Source of the DNA: Sulfitobacter sp. | GTDB taxonomy: Bacteria > Pseudomonadota > Alphaproteobacteria > Rhodobacterales > Rhodobacteraceae | Direction of reading: 5' to 3' | DNA: 51,022 bases | NCBI GenBank assembly: GCA_017854855.1 | Contig: JAFMGZ010000009.1 | Span: 1-51,022, forward strand | In this document: one piece after another, positions 40,963 through 49,630 of the stretch | Layout: every line of letters starts with the position of its first letter | Numbering within the stretch: position 1 is the stretch's first letter | The notes under the pieces: model-generated | What the model saw: the letters and a program-made list of their open reading frames with translations, nothing else | Database searches by the model: none | Told to the model about the DNA's origin: nothing | Position numbers and translations under genes: made by a program

Positions 40963-42420
40963 TCAGAAAGGCGCTTCCACATCGTCCATACGCACAAAGA
41001 CCGATTTCAACTGGCTGTAATGCGCAATGGCCGCCTTGGAGTTTTCACGCCCCACGCCGGAATTCTTGGACCCGCCAAAGGGGGCCTCTACCGGGGCGTC
41101 ATTATAGGTGTTGATAAAACATGTGCCCGCCTCGAAAGCCGCCGCAACCCGGTGCGCGCGGGTCAGATCATTGGTGAAAACACCCGCTGCCAGACCGAAT
41201 TCAGTATCATTGGCACGCGCCATGACATCGGCCTCATCCTCAAAATCCAGCACCGCCATGACGGGGCCGAAAATCTCTTCGCGGGCAATGACCATGTCGT
41301 CGGTCACATCGGCAAATACAGTCGGCTGCATGTAAAAACCGTCCCGCTCAATCCGCGCGCCGCCCGTCACCAAACGCGCACCCTCGGCCAGTCCTTTTTC
41401 CACATAACCCAGCACGATGTTCATCTGCCGCTCTGACACCATCGGACCAAAACTGGTGTCGGGGTCCATCGGATCACCGATCACCGCATTGCCCACCCGT
41501 TCGGCCAGCCGCGCCAGAAACTGCTCTTTGATCGCCTTGTGCACAAAGACCCGCGTGCCGTTCGAACAGACCTGACCGGAGCTGTAGAAATTGCCCAGGA
41601 TCGCGCCGCTGACGGCATTTTCGATATTGGCATCCTCAAAGACGATCATGGGGGATTTGCCGCCCAACTCCATCGTCACATGTTTGATACCCTCAGCCGC
41701 CGCCGCGTAGACCTTGCGCCCTGTGGGCACCGAGCCTGTCAGAGACACCTTGTCCACGCGCGGGTCGGTAACCAGGGCATGGCCCACCTCGCCCATGCCC
41801 TGAACCACGTTGTAGATGCCCGCAGGCAGGCCTGCCTCATGCAGGATCTCTGCCACTTTCAGCGCACAAAGTGGCGTTGTTTCTGACGGTTTGAAGATCA
41901 TCGCATTGCCGCAGGCCAATGCAGGGGCCCCTTTCCAGCAGGCGATCTGGGTGGGGTAGTTCCACGCCCCGATGCCGACGCAGACGCCCAGCGCCTCGCG
42001 ACGGGTATAGACCCAGTTGTCGCCCAGCTGGATATGCTCTCCGGTCAGGGTCGCGGCCATGCCGCCGAAGTATTCCAGCGAATCCGCCCCCGATGTCGCA
42101 TCCACAACGGAGGTTTCCTGATAGGGTTTGCCGGTGTCAAAGGTCTCAAGCACGCTGAGGTCATGGTTGCGCGCACGCATGATATCGGCGGCCCTGCGCA
42201 GGATGCGGCCCCGTTCGGTGCCGGTCATGGCGGCCCATGCGGCCTGGGCGTCTTTTGCCGCCTTGATCGCAAGGTCGATGATCGCGGGGGTGGCGGCATA
42301 AACGGTTGCGATCTTTTCGCCAGTGGCGGGATAGATCACATCAATGGGCGTCCCGCCTGTGTCTTCGACGTAGGCACCATTGATAAAGTGGCTGGCCTTG
42401 GGTTGTGTATCATATGTCAT
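40963..42420 (-). CDS. betB: Betaine-aldehyde dehydrogenase
   Basis: A 485-residue aldehyde dehydrogenase oxidising betaine aldehyde to glycine betaine with NAD(P)+. The general base is Glu251 (ELGGKSP) and the catalytic nucleophile Cys285 ([10 protein letters not shown]). The nucleotide-binding FKPSETTPL and [10 protein letters not shown] stretches are intact. BetB-like features and position in the bet operon leave little doubt. Its ribosome-binding site is weak. It is separated from betC by 51 bases containing the third copy of the GGCCAAAAAGAG motif. Confidence 0.96.
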   Translation of the reverse strand: MTYDTQPKASHFINGAYVEDTGGTPIDVIYPATGEKIATVYAATPAIIDLAIKAAKDAQAAWAAMTGTERGRILRRAADIMRARNHDLSVLETFDTGKPYQETSVVDATSGADSLEYFGGMAATLTGEHIQLGDNWVYTRREALGVCVGIGAWNYPTQIACWKGAPALACGNAMIFKPSETTPLCALKVAEILHEAGLPAGIYNVVQGMGEVGHALVTDPRVDKVSLTGSVPTGRKVYAAAAEGIKHVTMELGGKSPMIVFEDANIENAVSGAILGNFYSSGQVCSNGTRVFVHKAIKEQFLARLAERVGNAVIGDPMDPDTSFGPMVSERQMNIVLGYVEKGLAEGARLVTGGARIERDGFYMQPTVFADVTDDMVIAREEIFGPVMAVLDFEDEADVMARANDTEFGLAAGVFTNDLTRAHRVAAAFEAGTCFINTYNDAPVEAPFGGSKNSGVGRENSKAAIAHYSQLKSVFVRMDDVEAPF

Positions 42421-42446
42421 ATTAAGAACTTTATGCCTCCGGCGGC

Positions 42447-42470
42447 GGTATTTAGGGCCAAAAAGAGTGG
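42447..42470 (+). repeat. GGCCAAAAAGAG dispersed intergenic motif, copy 3
   Basis: Reads GGTATTTAGGGCC then AAAAAGAGTGG on the plus strand, opposite to the bet genes. It fills much of the betC-betB gap and ends 1 base before the betC stop. It is related to the copies at 13488-13514 and 25517-25548. Confidence 0.6.
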
Positions 42471-42471
42471 G

Positions 42472-43992
42472 TTATTCGCCTCGGGGGAAGCGTTTGCTTT
42501 CCTCGAGAATGTTCAGATCCATGTGGTTGCGCATGTATTGCTCAGAGGCTTTGCGCAGGGGTTGGTGGTCCCAGGGGAAATAGCCGCCCTCGCGCAGGGC
42601 CTCGTAAACGACCCAGCGGCGGGCCTGGGATTTGCGCACATCCGCATCATAGGCTGCCAGATCCCAGCGGGCCTCTGACTTGGCCCGCAGCGAGGTCAGC
42701 GTGCCCTGGTGATCGGGGTGATCGGCCAGGTTGGTCAGCTCGTGCGGGTCGGCGTCCAGATCGAACAATTGGTCAGGGTCCAGCGCGCAGCGGTTGAACT
42801 TCCATTTGCCATAGCGCAGCGACACCATGGGCGCGTAGGAGGCCTCGGCGGCATATTCCATGGCGACGGGCTCTGTCCGTTCCAAGCCCTGCCCCATGGG
42901 CACCAGCGACTGGCCCGTGGTCCATGGCATCACCTCTTGCATGCTGACCCCCGCCAGATCGCAGAGCGTCGGGCAGATGTCGATGTTGCTGACCGGGGTG
43001 GTTTGCAGACCTGCGGCCATTTGCGGCGCACAGATCATCAAAGGCACACGTGCGGACCCATCAAGGAAGGACATCTTGAACCACAAGCCGCGTTCGCCCA
43101 GCATATCGCCGTGATCCGAGACAAAGACGATGATCGCCTCCTGCCGCGTGTCTTCGAGGGTTTTCAGGATCTCGCCGATCTTGTCGTCCAGATAGCTGAT
43201 ATTGGCGAAATAGGCCCGGCGCGACCGGCCGATATCATCCGCCGTGATATCATAGCTGCGCCAGTCATTGGCATCGAAGATGCGTTTTGAATGGGCGTCG
43301 TGATTATCGTAGTCCATCGCAGGCACCTGCGGCTGCAAGTGGGCGCAATCCTCGTAGAGGTCCCAGTATTTCTTGCGCGCCACGTAAGGGTCATGGGGGT
43401 GGGTAAAGCTGACCGTCAGGCACCAGGGACGGGCGTCGGTGCCGCGTGACAGATCATAGATCTTGCGCGTGGCATTGAAGGCGACCTCATCGTCATATTC
43501 CATCTGGTTCGAGATTTCAGCCACACCGGCACCGGTGACCGAGCCCATGTTGTGATACCACCAGTCGATCCGCTCTCCGGGTTTGCGGTAATCCGGTGTC
43601 CAGCCAAAATCGGCCGGATAGATATCGGTTGTCAGCCGTTCCTCAAATCCGTGCAGCTGGTCGGGGCCCACGAAATGCATCTTGCCGCTCAGGCAGGTGT
43701 GATAGCCCGCCCGCCGCAGGTGATGCGCATAGGTGGGGATGCTGGAGCAGAATTCGGCCGCGTTGTCATAGACCCCTGTGGCAGAGGGCAACTGCCCCGA
43801 CATGAACGCAGCCCGCCCCGGTGCGCAGAGCGGCGAGGCGGTATAGGCGTTCTGGAAGCGGGTCGAACGCGCGGCCAATGCCTTGAGGTTGGGCGCATGC
43901 AGCCAATCCGCAGGGCCGTCAGGAAACAGCGTGCCGTTCAACTGGTCCACCATGACGATCAAGATATTGGGCCGAATGTCGGGCTGGGTCAT
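42472..43992 (-). CDS. betC: Choline-sulfatase
   Basis: About 506 residues; hydrolyses choline-O-sulfate to choline and sulfate, feeding BetA. The sulfatase formylglycine motif is CAPGR at residues 56-60 (SPLCAPGRAAFMSGQ), with Cys56 converted by a maturase. Other sulfatase features are MVDQLNG with metal Asp at the N-terminus and VFVSDHGDMLGERGLW with the second Asp-His metal site. The start at 43992 overlaps the betI stop (ATGA), and the longer frame to 44247 runs through betI and is rejected. It is the second gene of betICBA. Confidence 0.94.
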   Translation of the reverse strand: MTQPDIRPNILIVMVDQLNGTLFPDGPADWLHAPNLKALAARSTRFQNAYTASPLCAPGRAAFMSGQLPSATGVYDNAAEFCSSIPTYAHHLRRAGYHTCLSGKMHFVGPDQLHGFEERLTTDIYPADFGWTPDYRKPGERIDWWYHNMGSVTGAGVAEISNQMEYDDEVAFNATRKIYDLSRGTDARPWCLTVSFTHPHDPYVARKKYWDLYEDCAHLQPQVPAMDYDNHDAHSKRIFDANDWRSYDITADDIGRSRRAYFANISYLDDKIGEILKTLEDTRQEAIIVFVSDHGDMLGERGLWFKMSFLDGSARVPLMICAPQMAAGLQTTPVSNIDICPTLCDLAGVSMQEVMPWTTGQSLVPMGQGLERTEPVAMEYAAEASYAPMVSLRYGKWKFNRCALDPDQLFDLDADPHELTNLADHPDHQGTLTSLRAKSEARWDLAAYDADVRKSQARRWVVYEALREGGYFPWDHQPLRKASEQYMRNHMDLNILEESKRFPRGE

Positions 43993-44564
43993 TGCTTGGC
44001 TCCCAATAGCAAATCCAGGGTGCTGATCGCGCTTTTCAATGCCGCGTTTGCGCTGCCCTTGTCGGACAATGCCGCGCGCAGATACAGACCATCGATCAAG
44101 GCGGCTATGGTTTCTGCGTCGGCTGCGGGCTGCGGGCTGATCTGGCGCAGGGCATGGGTCAGATTGGAGCGGATCCTGCGCTGATAGATGGCCAGCAGCT
44201 TTTGCGTATCCGCATTGGTGCGTGCGGCAGCATAAAGCGTCATCCATGCCGCCACGGTTGCTGGGGCAAAGCAGGTTTCATCAAAGCTGGCCGTGATGAT
44301 GGCCGCCGCACGGTCCCGTGGGCTATGCGCTTTTGCCAGCCGCGCCAGCACCTGTGATTTATACTCTGTCAGGATATGGCGCATCGCGGCGAGGAATATC
44401 TGATCCTTGCCCCCGAAATAGTGATGCGCCAGGGCGGTGGACATGCCAGCGCGCCGGGCAATTTGACCCACGGTCACGTCCAGGGAATGGGCCGCGCCGA
44501 TTTCGGCAATCGTCGCCTCAACCAGCGCTGAGCGGCGGATCGGTTCCATTCCAACTTTGGGCAT
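43989..44564 (-). CDS. betI: TetR-family choline-responsive repressor
   Basis: About 191 residues, first gene of the bet operon. The N-terminal TetR helix-turn-helix is RRSALVEATIAEIG followed by VGQIARRAGMSTALAHHYFGG, the BetI-type recognition helix. The C-terminal ligand-binding part is helical. BetI represses bet genes in the absence of choline. ATG at 44564 (MPKVGMEPIRR) is preferred to the one 18 bases upstream. A palindromic operator candidate lies 47-66 bases upstream. Confidence 0.93.
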   Translation of the reverse strand: MPKVGMEPIRRSALVEATIAEIGAAHSLDVTVGQIARRAGMSTALAHHYFGGKDQIFLAAMRHILTEYKSQVLARLAKAHSPRDRAAAIITASFDETCFAPATVAAWMTLYAAARTNADTQKLLAIYQRRIRSNLTHALRQISPQPAADAETIAALIDGLYLRAALSDKGSANAALKSAISTLDLLLGAKQ

Positions 44565-44610
44565 AAAGATTCGGATCCTCAACAGGTTTCCCCGTCAAGG
44601 TAGTCCGGTC

Positions 44611-44630
44611 TTTATTGACCCGTCAATCAA
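44611..44630 (-). promoter_or_regulatory. Candidate BetI operator
   Basis: ATTGAC-CC-GTCAAT is a perfect 6-2-6 palindrome at 44614-44627, extending to 9-2-9 with one mismatch (44611-44630). The minus-strand reading TTGATTGACGGGTCAATAAA resembles known BetI sites with TTGATTG and CAAT half-sites. It lies directly upstream of betI, with an overlapping TTGACG that could be a -35 box. Confidence 0.65.
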
Positions 44631-44638
44631 CAAAAAAT

Positions 44639-45541
44639 CTAGACCTTGGTCGCATTTGTATTTGGGGTAATCTGTCGCTTGAGCGTGGCCTCGCGCCAGG
44701 TGATGAAAGTCACCGAGGACAGGATCACGAAACCACCCAGGATCACCCAGATATCAACAGGTTCGGCAAAGACCAAAGCGCCCAGTGCCGTCGCCCAGAC
44801 CAGCTGCAGGAACGTCACCGGCTGGGTGACCGTCACGGGGGCCGCGGCAAAGGCAAGCGTCATGGTGTAATGCCCCGATGTGGCAAATATCGCGACGGTA
44901 AACAGGATCGCCACCTCCTGCCAGGTGGGCGTGATCCAGACCGGCAAGGCAAAGGGGGCCAGACCCAGTGTCACGAAAATCGACAGCATGCCCACGACGA
45001 CTGCTGGACGGGTCTCATCTGCAAGGACCTTGGCCAGCAGATAGGATCCGGCAAAGACTACGGCGGCGATCAGCATGGCGATATGGCCAGAGCTGACTTC
45101 CCTGAACCCTGGCCGCAGGATGATCGCGGCCCCGGCAAGCCCCATGATGACGGCGATAATCCGTCTGAGCGCCAGCTTCTCTCCCAAGAAGATCGCAGCC
45201 CCGATGGTTACATAGATCGGGGCGAGATAATTCATCGCCGTAACTTCGGCGATGGGAATGCGCGTCATCGCGAAAAACCACAAGATCACCCCAAGGGCAT
45301 GGCAGATCCCACGCAGGCCGAACAACGACCATTGCCGCGCTGTCAGATGCGATGTGCGAAAGGCCCCAAGTGCGGGCAGCAAGAACACCAGCCCCAGACC
45401 ATAGCGCAGAAAGGCGGCCTCGGGTGCGGGTAACCGGGGGCCCATATATTTGACCAATGCCGTCACCATGATGAAACACAACCCGGTGATCAACATCCAG
45501 AATATGCCCGTCAGCGGGCGATGAGGCAGGGCAGTGGCCAT
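44639..45541 (-). CDS. EamA-family DMT transporter
   Basis: A 300-residue, ten-helix membrane protein of the drug/metabolite transporter superfamily with the duplicated EamA domain. The first repeat starts FWMLITGLCFIMVTALVKYM and the second HIAMLIAAVVFAGSYLLAKV. The junction LAPIYVTIGAAIFLGEKLALRR is the typical helix 4-5 region. It is probably an exporter of a small metabolite; the substrate is unknown. It lies between betI and the ArgO gene on the same strand, with its own upstream gap to betI's promoter. Confidence 0.88.
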   Translation of the reverse strand: MATALPHRPLTGIFWMLITGLCFIMVTALVKYMGPRLPAPEAAFLRYGLGLVFLLPALGAFRTSHLTARQWSLFGLRGICHALGVILWFFAMTRIPIAEVTAMNYLAPIYVTIGAAIFLGEKLALRRIIAVIMGLAGAAIILRPGFREVSSGHIAMLIAAVVFAGSYLLAKVLADETRPAVVVGMLSIFVTLGLAPFALPVWITPTWQEVAILFTVAIFATSGHYTMTLAFAAAPVTVTQPVTFLQLVWATALGALVFAEPVDIWVILGGFVILSSVTFITWREATLKRQITPNTNATKV

Positions 45542-45578
45542 GACCTATTACTGAGCGCTTGTCTGACAAAGAGCAAGA

Positions 45579-46178
45579 TCACAGAAGCAAAAGTTTTGCC
45601 GCGATCCCCCACATTGTCAGTGCGATCAAACCGTCCAGAATGCGCCAGCTGACGGGCTGTGCAAACAACGGGCCCAGCAGGCGCGCGCCAAAGCCCAGCG
45701 CAAAGAAAAAGCTGACACTGGCCGATACGGCCCCTGCCCCGAAAGACAGACGGTCGGGGTATTGCGCCGATATGGACCCAAGCAGCACCACGGTATCCAG
45801 ATAGACGTGCGGGTTCAGCCAGGTCAGACCCAACAAGGTGATGATCGCCTGAAACAGGCTTTGCGTGGCCGAGCCCGAGGCATCCAGCGTTTCGCCCCCG
45901 GCCCATGCCGACCGCGCATTCAGCCACCCGTACCAGATCAGAAAAGCCGCGCCGCCATAGCGCATCACGATTTCAAACCATGGCACAGCCTGCGCCAACG
46001 CCCCGAAACCGGCAACACCCGCAGCAATCAAGATCGCGTCCGACAGACCGCAGACCAGACAGACCCAGAACACATGCTGACGCCGCAGCCCCTGCCTGAG
46101 CACAAATGCATTCTGCGCCCCGATGGCCAGGATCAGCGTCAAGCTGAGCGCAAAACCCGGCAGAAAAGAACTGAGCAT
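45579..46178 (-). CDS. argO: LysE/ArgO-family amino-acid exporter
   Basis: A 199-residue membrane protein of the LysE/ArgO family, predicted to export basic amino acids such as arginine. The start MLSSFLPGFALSLTLILAIG is family-like, followed by GAQNAFVLRQGLRRQHVF, the conserved ArgO/LysE opening. Later helices include TWLNPHVYLDTVVLLGSISA with the conserved NPHxYLD motif. The ATG at 46178 is chosen; the longer frame to 46298 is promoter DNA. No ArgP/LysR regulator is visible nearby. The 288-base gap upstream shows no gene. Confidence 0.88.
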   Translation of the reverse strand: MLSSFLPGFALSLTLILAIGAQNAFVLRQGLRRQHVFWVCLVCGLSDAILIAAGVAGFGALAQAVPWFEIVMRYGGAAFLIWYGWLNARSAWAGGETLDASGSATQSLFQAIITLLGLTWLNPHVYLDTVVLLGSISAQYPDRLSFGAGAVSASVSFFFALGFGARLLGPLFAQPVSWRILDGLIALTMWGIAAKLLLL

Positions 46179-46466
46179 CTTGAATTTCCGTGACTTGTCT
46201 GTGGTTTGCCTAAACCCTGCCCCGGCCTTAGGCAATGCTGACGCCACGCCCCTGCCCCACAGCGGCCAGCCATGCAAGGTTTGAGCCTCTGACACCATGA
46301 GGTTGCCCGGTTAGCCATCGGTATTTCTGGGTATTGCGCCGCGCCATTTACCGCAATGAGCGGAAATCCTCGCAAAAATGCACACAAGTAAGTGATTTCT
46401 GCCGTGAACTGCTGGCGAACCCCCCGGTTGCACCCTATGTGACCCTTCGAGCGTAAGGAATGAGCA

Positions 46467-46718
46467 ATGTTTGAAAGATCACCAAAGCTGAAAATCAGCG
46501 TCGAAGAATTAGCGGTCATAGAAGCCGCCCTGCACACGCAGTCAAAGATCCTGAACATGCAGGCCAGCGCGGGCGGCGACACCGCACGGGCGCGGCTGAA
46601 CGAGGTCAAGCGCCTGCTGTCCAGCCTGGCCCAGCGCAAGCCGGCCGGCAAGACAAACCAGACAAAAGCACCCTTTTGGGGTTTTCGGTTTCCCGGCCTT
46701 TCGCGGATCTGCGGCTAA
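46467..46718 (+). CDS. Small conserved cytoplasmic protein, 83 residues
   Basis: An 83-residue protein with AAGGAA before its ATG. It starts MFERSPKLKISVEELAVIEA and is mostly helical (AALHTQSKILNMQASAGG, RARLNEVKRLLSSLAQ), with a basic linker and a hydrophobic tail FWGFRFPGLSR. No known domain is recognised. Codon use and length suggest a real gene; it lies alone on the plus strand between argO and a bidirectional terminator. Confidence 0.65.
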   Translation: MFERSPKLKISVEELAVIEAALHTQSKILNMQASAGGDTARARLNEVKRLLSSLAQRKPAGKTNQTKAPFWGFRFPGLSRICG

Positions 46719-46744
46719 AGGGTAAATACAAGTAATAAAAACAA

Positions 46745-46770
46745 AAAGCCGCCCTCACTGGGGCGGCTTT
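46745..46770 (-). terminator. Strong terminator downstream of yebC
   Basis: Perfect 10-bp stem AAAGCCGCCC/GGGCGGCTTT with a 6-base loop. On the minus strand it is followed by TTTTTGTTTTTATT after the yebC stop at 46792, so it ends yebC. It may also end the convergent plus-strand small gene, where the U-tract is shorter. Confidence 0.9.
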
Positions 46771-46791
46771 CGCATGTCAGACAGGTCGCGT

Positions 46792-47541
46792 TTACAGTTC
46801 TTCCATCTGCTGCATTACCTCGTCAGAGGCTTCAAAGTTGGTGGTGACGCGCTGCACGTCATCATCATCTTCCAGGGCATCCACCAGCTTCATCAGCTTT
46901 TGCATGTTTTCCAGGTCCATCTCTGTGGTGGTGGTGGGACGCCACACCAGTTTTGTGGAATCGGATTCGCCCAGTTCCGCCTCAAGTGCGGTGGCCACTT
47001 CGTTCAGATCCGTGTCTGTGCACCAGATCACATGACCTTCCTCAGAGCTCTCTACATCCTCTGCGCCCGCCTCAATTGCGGCCATCATAACGGTATCGGC
47101 ATCGCCCACGGATGCGGGATATGTCACCTCGCCCTTGCGATCGAACATGAAACCGACACTGCCCGTCTCGCCCAGATTGCCGCCGTTTTTTGTGAAGGTT
47201 GAACGCACGTTGGACGCGGTCCGGTTGCGGTTGTCGGTCATCGCCTCGACAATCACGGCCACACCGTTGGGGCCATAGCCTTCATAGCGGATTTCTTCGT
47301 AATCCTCGCCCTCGCCTGCGACGGATTTCTTGATCGCGCGGTCGATATTATCCTTGGGCATAGAGGCCGCCTTGGCTTCTTTCACCGCAAGGCGCAGGCG
47401 CGGGTTCTTGTCAGGATCGGGGTCGCCCATTTTCGCGGCAACAGTGATTTCCTTGCTGAATTTGGAAAACAGTTTTGCGCGAATTTTGTCTTGGCGCCCT
47501 TTGCGGTGCTGAATGTTTGCCCATTTGGAGTGGCCGGCCAT
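46792..47541 (-). CDS. yebC: YebC/TACO1-family regulatory protein
   Basis: About 249 residues of the YebC/TACO1 family. Members are reported as DNA-binding regulators or, for YebC2/TACO1, ribosome-associated factors easing translation of polyproline stretches. It starts [20 protein letters not shown]; the ATG at 47541 is chosen because the family begins MAGHSKW. Later [20 protein letters not shown] and [18 protein letters not shown] are the diagnostic blocks. It is divergent from the SLC13 gene with a 138-base shared gap. It is not linked here to ruvCAB, its common neighbour. Confidence 0.93.
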   Translation of the reverse strand: MAGHSKWANIQHRKGRQDKIRAKLFSKFSKEITVAAKMGDPDPDKNPRLRLAVKEAKAASMPKDNIDRAIKKSVAGEGEDYEEIRYEGYGPNGVAVIVEAMTDNRNRTASNVRSTFTKNGGNLGETGSVGFMFDRKGEVTYPASVGDADTVMMAAIEAGAEDVESSEEGHVIWCTDTDLNEVATALEAELGESDSTKLVWRPTTTTEMDLENMQKLMKLVDALEDDDDVQRVTTNFEASDEVMQQMEEL

Positions 47542-47679
47542 GATACCCTCATGTTTGCTTTGTGCAGTTTGCGCCTCTATAGGCCAGCGCCGCCTGTCGG
47601 ACAAGCCGTGCAGGACATGCACCCCCGCCGCATCACACTGGGCGTTCCCCCGCAGCTCACAACCCGCTACAGTTTTGGC

Positions 47680-49452
47680 ATGACAACAGATCAAATCATT
47701 CTCTTCACCCTCTTTGGCGCAGTCTTTGGCATGTTGCTATGGGGACGGTTCCGTTACGATATTGTCGCCTTCACCGCATTGATGGTGGCCGTGGTGCTGG
47801 GGGTGGTCCCGACCCAGGACGCCTTTAGCGGCTTTGGCCATCCGGCCACATTGGTCGTGGCACTGGTGCTGGTGGTTTCGGCGGGACTGGTCCGGTCAGG
47901 TGCCGTGTTGCTGATCACCCGCACCCTGATCGACTCATCGCGCAGTCTGGGGGCACATATCACCCTGATGGGGGCGGTTGGCGGTATTCTGTCTGCCTTT
48001 ATGAACAATGTAGCGGCCCTGGCCTTGCTGATGCCGGTGGATGTTCAGACCGCGCGCAAGGCGGGCCGCCAGCCGGGCCTCAGCCTGATGCCGCTCAGCT
48101 TTGCGACGATCCTGGGCGGCATGGTCACGCTGATCGGCACCCCGCCCAATATCATCATCGCCGCGATCCGGCAGGAAAGCCTGGGTGCGCCATTCGCGAT
48201 GTTCGACTTCGCGCCCGTGGGGGGCATTGCAGCGATTGCCGGGCTGACCTTTGTGGCGCTGATCGGCTGGCGGCTGATCCCCGCACGCGCGGATGCATCG
48301 ATCAGCGACGATGACATCTCGCAATATATCGCCGAATTGCTGGTGCCTGAGCGCAGCAAGCATATCGGCAAACGCCTGGCCGAACTGACCCAGGCCGCAG
48401 ACAAATCCGATGTCGCCATTCTGGGTTTGATCCGCGACGGCAAGCGGCGCTATGGCCTGTCGCGTTCCGTCATCTTGCAAGCCGGGGATGCGCTGGTTCT
48501 GGAGGCAGGCCCCGATGCCTTGGATGAATTCCGCAGCACGTTGGACCTGGCGCTGGCTGAAACCAAGCGCGAGGAACGGTTGAAGGCGGGCGGAGAAGGC
48601 GTTGAAATCATTGAGGTCGTGGTCCCGCAAGAGTCCCGGCTGACCGACAAGACCGCGCAGAATGTGGGGCTGGAATGGCGTCAGAGAACCATATTGCTGG
48701 GCATTTCACGGCAGGGTCAAAAAATCACCTCGCATCTGCGGCAGACGCCGATCAGGGCGGGCGATATCCTGCTGTTGTTGGTGCCCCGCGATGCTGCGCG
48801 CGATGTAACCGACTGGCTGGGCGTGCTGCCGCTTGCCGATCGGGGGCTAGCCGTGACTGAGAATTCAAAGGTCTGGCTGGCGATTGGCCTGTTTGGGGCC
48901 GCTGTAACGGCGGCAAGCTTTGGTTTGATCTATCTTCCGGTCGCTTTGGGCCTTGTGGTGATCGCCTATGTACTTGCAAAAATCGTACCACTATCGGAAC
49001 TCTATACCCATATTGAATGGCCTGTGGTTGTTCTTTTGGGATCAATGATCCCTTTGGGCGCAGCATTGGAGACCTCTGGCGGTACAGAATTGATCGCTGG
49101 TGCCTTGATCGGCCTGACCCAGGGGTTGGCCCCCTGGATCGTCCTGACCGTGTTGATGGTCGTGACGATGACATTGTCTGATGTGCTCAATAACACCGCC
49201 ACAACCATCGTCGCAGCCCCCGTCGGCATCCAGATGGCCCAGACGCTGGGCGTTTCCCCCGACCCTTTCCTGATGGCCGTGGCCGTGGCCGCCTCTTCGG
49301 CATTCCTGACCCCGATCGGACACAAGAACAACACTTTGATCCTGGGGCCGGGTGGCTATTCCTTTGGGGATTACTGGCGCATGGGTCTGCCGCTTGAGAT
49401 CATTATCATTGCCGTATCGATCCCGGCGATACTGATCTTCTGGCCACTTTAA
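47680..49452 (+). CDS. SLC13/DASS-family transporter with TrkA-C domains
   Basis: About 590 residues. The N-terminal membrane part starts [20 protein letters not shown]; two central RCK_C/TrkA-C domains lie around [20 protein letters not shown] and [21 protein letters not shown]-terminal helices contain [20 protein letters not shown] and [18 protein letters not shown]. This is the divalent-anion:Na+ symporter fold with cytoplasmic regulatory domains, possibly for sulfate, dicarboxylates or other anions. The ATG at 47680 is the family start; upstream codons to 47491 overlap yebC antisense and are rejected. Confidence 0.9.
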   Translation: MTTDQIILFTLFGAVFGMLLWGRFRYDIVAFTALMVAVVLGVVPTQDAFSGFGHPATLVVALVLVVSAGLVRSGAVLLITRTLIDSSRSLGAHITLMGAVGGILSAFMNNVAALALLMPVDVQTARKAGRQPGLSLMPLSFATILGGMVTLIGTPPNIIIAAIRQESLGAPFAMFDFAPVGGIAAIAGLTFVALIGWRLIPARADASISDDDISQYIAELLVPERSKHIGKRLAELTQAADKSDVAILGLIRDGKRRYGLSRSVILQAGDALVLEAGPDALDEFRSTLDLALAETKREERLKAGGEGVEIIEVVVPQESRLTDKTAQNVGLEWRQRTILLGISRQGQKITSHLRQTPIRAGDILLLLVPRDAARDVTDWLGVLPLADRGLAVTENSKVWLAIGLFGAAVTAASFGLIYLPVALGLVVIAYVLAKIVPLSELYTHIEWPVVVLLGSMIPLGAALETSGGTELIAGALIGLTQGLAPWIVLTVLMVVTMTLSDVLNNTATTIVAAPVGIQMAQTLGVSPDPFLMAVAVAASSAFLTPIGHKNNTLILGPGGYSFGDYWRMGLPLEIIIIAVSIPAILIFWPL

Positions 49453-49475
49453 CGCACCGACTTAACCCCCTGAAA

Positions 49476-49507
49476 GAAAAGGCGCGCATGAACATGCGCG
49501 CCTTTTC
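49476..49507 (+). terminator. Terminator of the SLC13 gene
   Basis: Perfect 15-base inverted repeat (49476-49490 and 49493-49507; core AAAAGGCGCGCATG/CATGCGCGCCTTTT) 24 bases after the SLC13 stop, with T-rich ends on both strands, so it can act bidirectionally between the SLC13 gene and the convergent repeat-protein gene. Confidence 0.88.
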
Positions 49508-49566
49508 ACAATCTACTTTTTGATGCCAGGACGTTTTCGGAAAACCCTGCCCCGTTACCCCTGCCT

Positions 49567-49618
49567 GAAATCAGAGATTTCAAGGTATTTGAGGATACGG
49601 AAAGTATCAGCTTTTCCG
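49567..49618 (-). terminator. Weak hairpins downstream of the Gly-Ser-Asp-Lys repeat protein
   Basis: GAAATC/GATTTC (49567-49572 and 49576-49581) and CGGAAA/TTTCCG (49598-49603 and 49613-49618) lie after the minus-strand stop at 49631. There is no strong U-tract, so the bidirectional terminator at 49476 probably does most of the work. Confidence 0.35.
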
Positions 49619-49630
49619 AGAACCGCTTGG

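Noticed and set aside
46139..46651. Minus-strand frame over the small 83-residue gene
   Set aside because: It overlaps argO and the small plus-strand gene and has no plausible start or domain.
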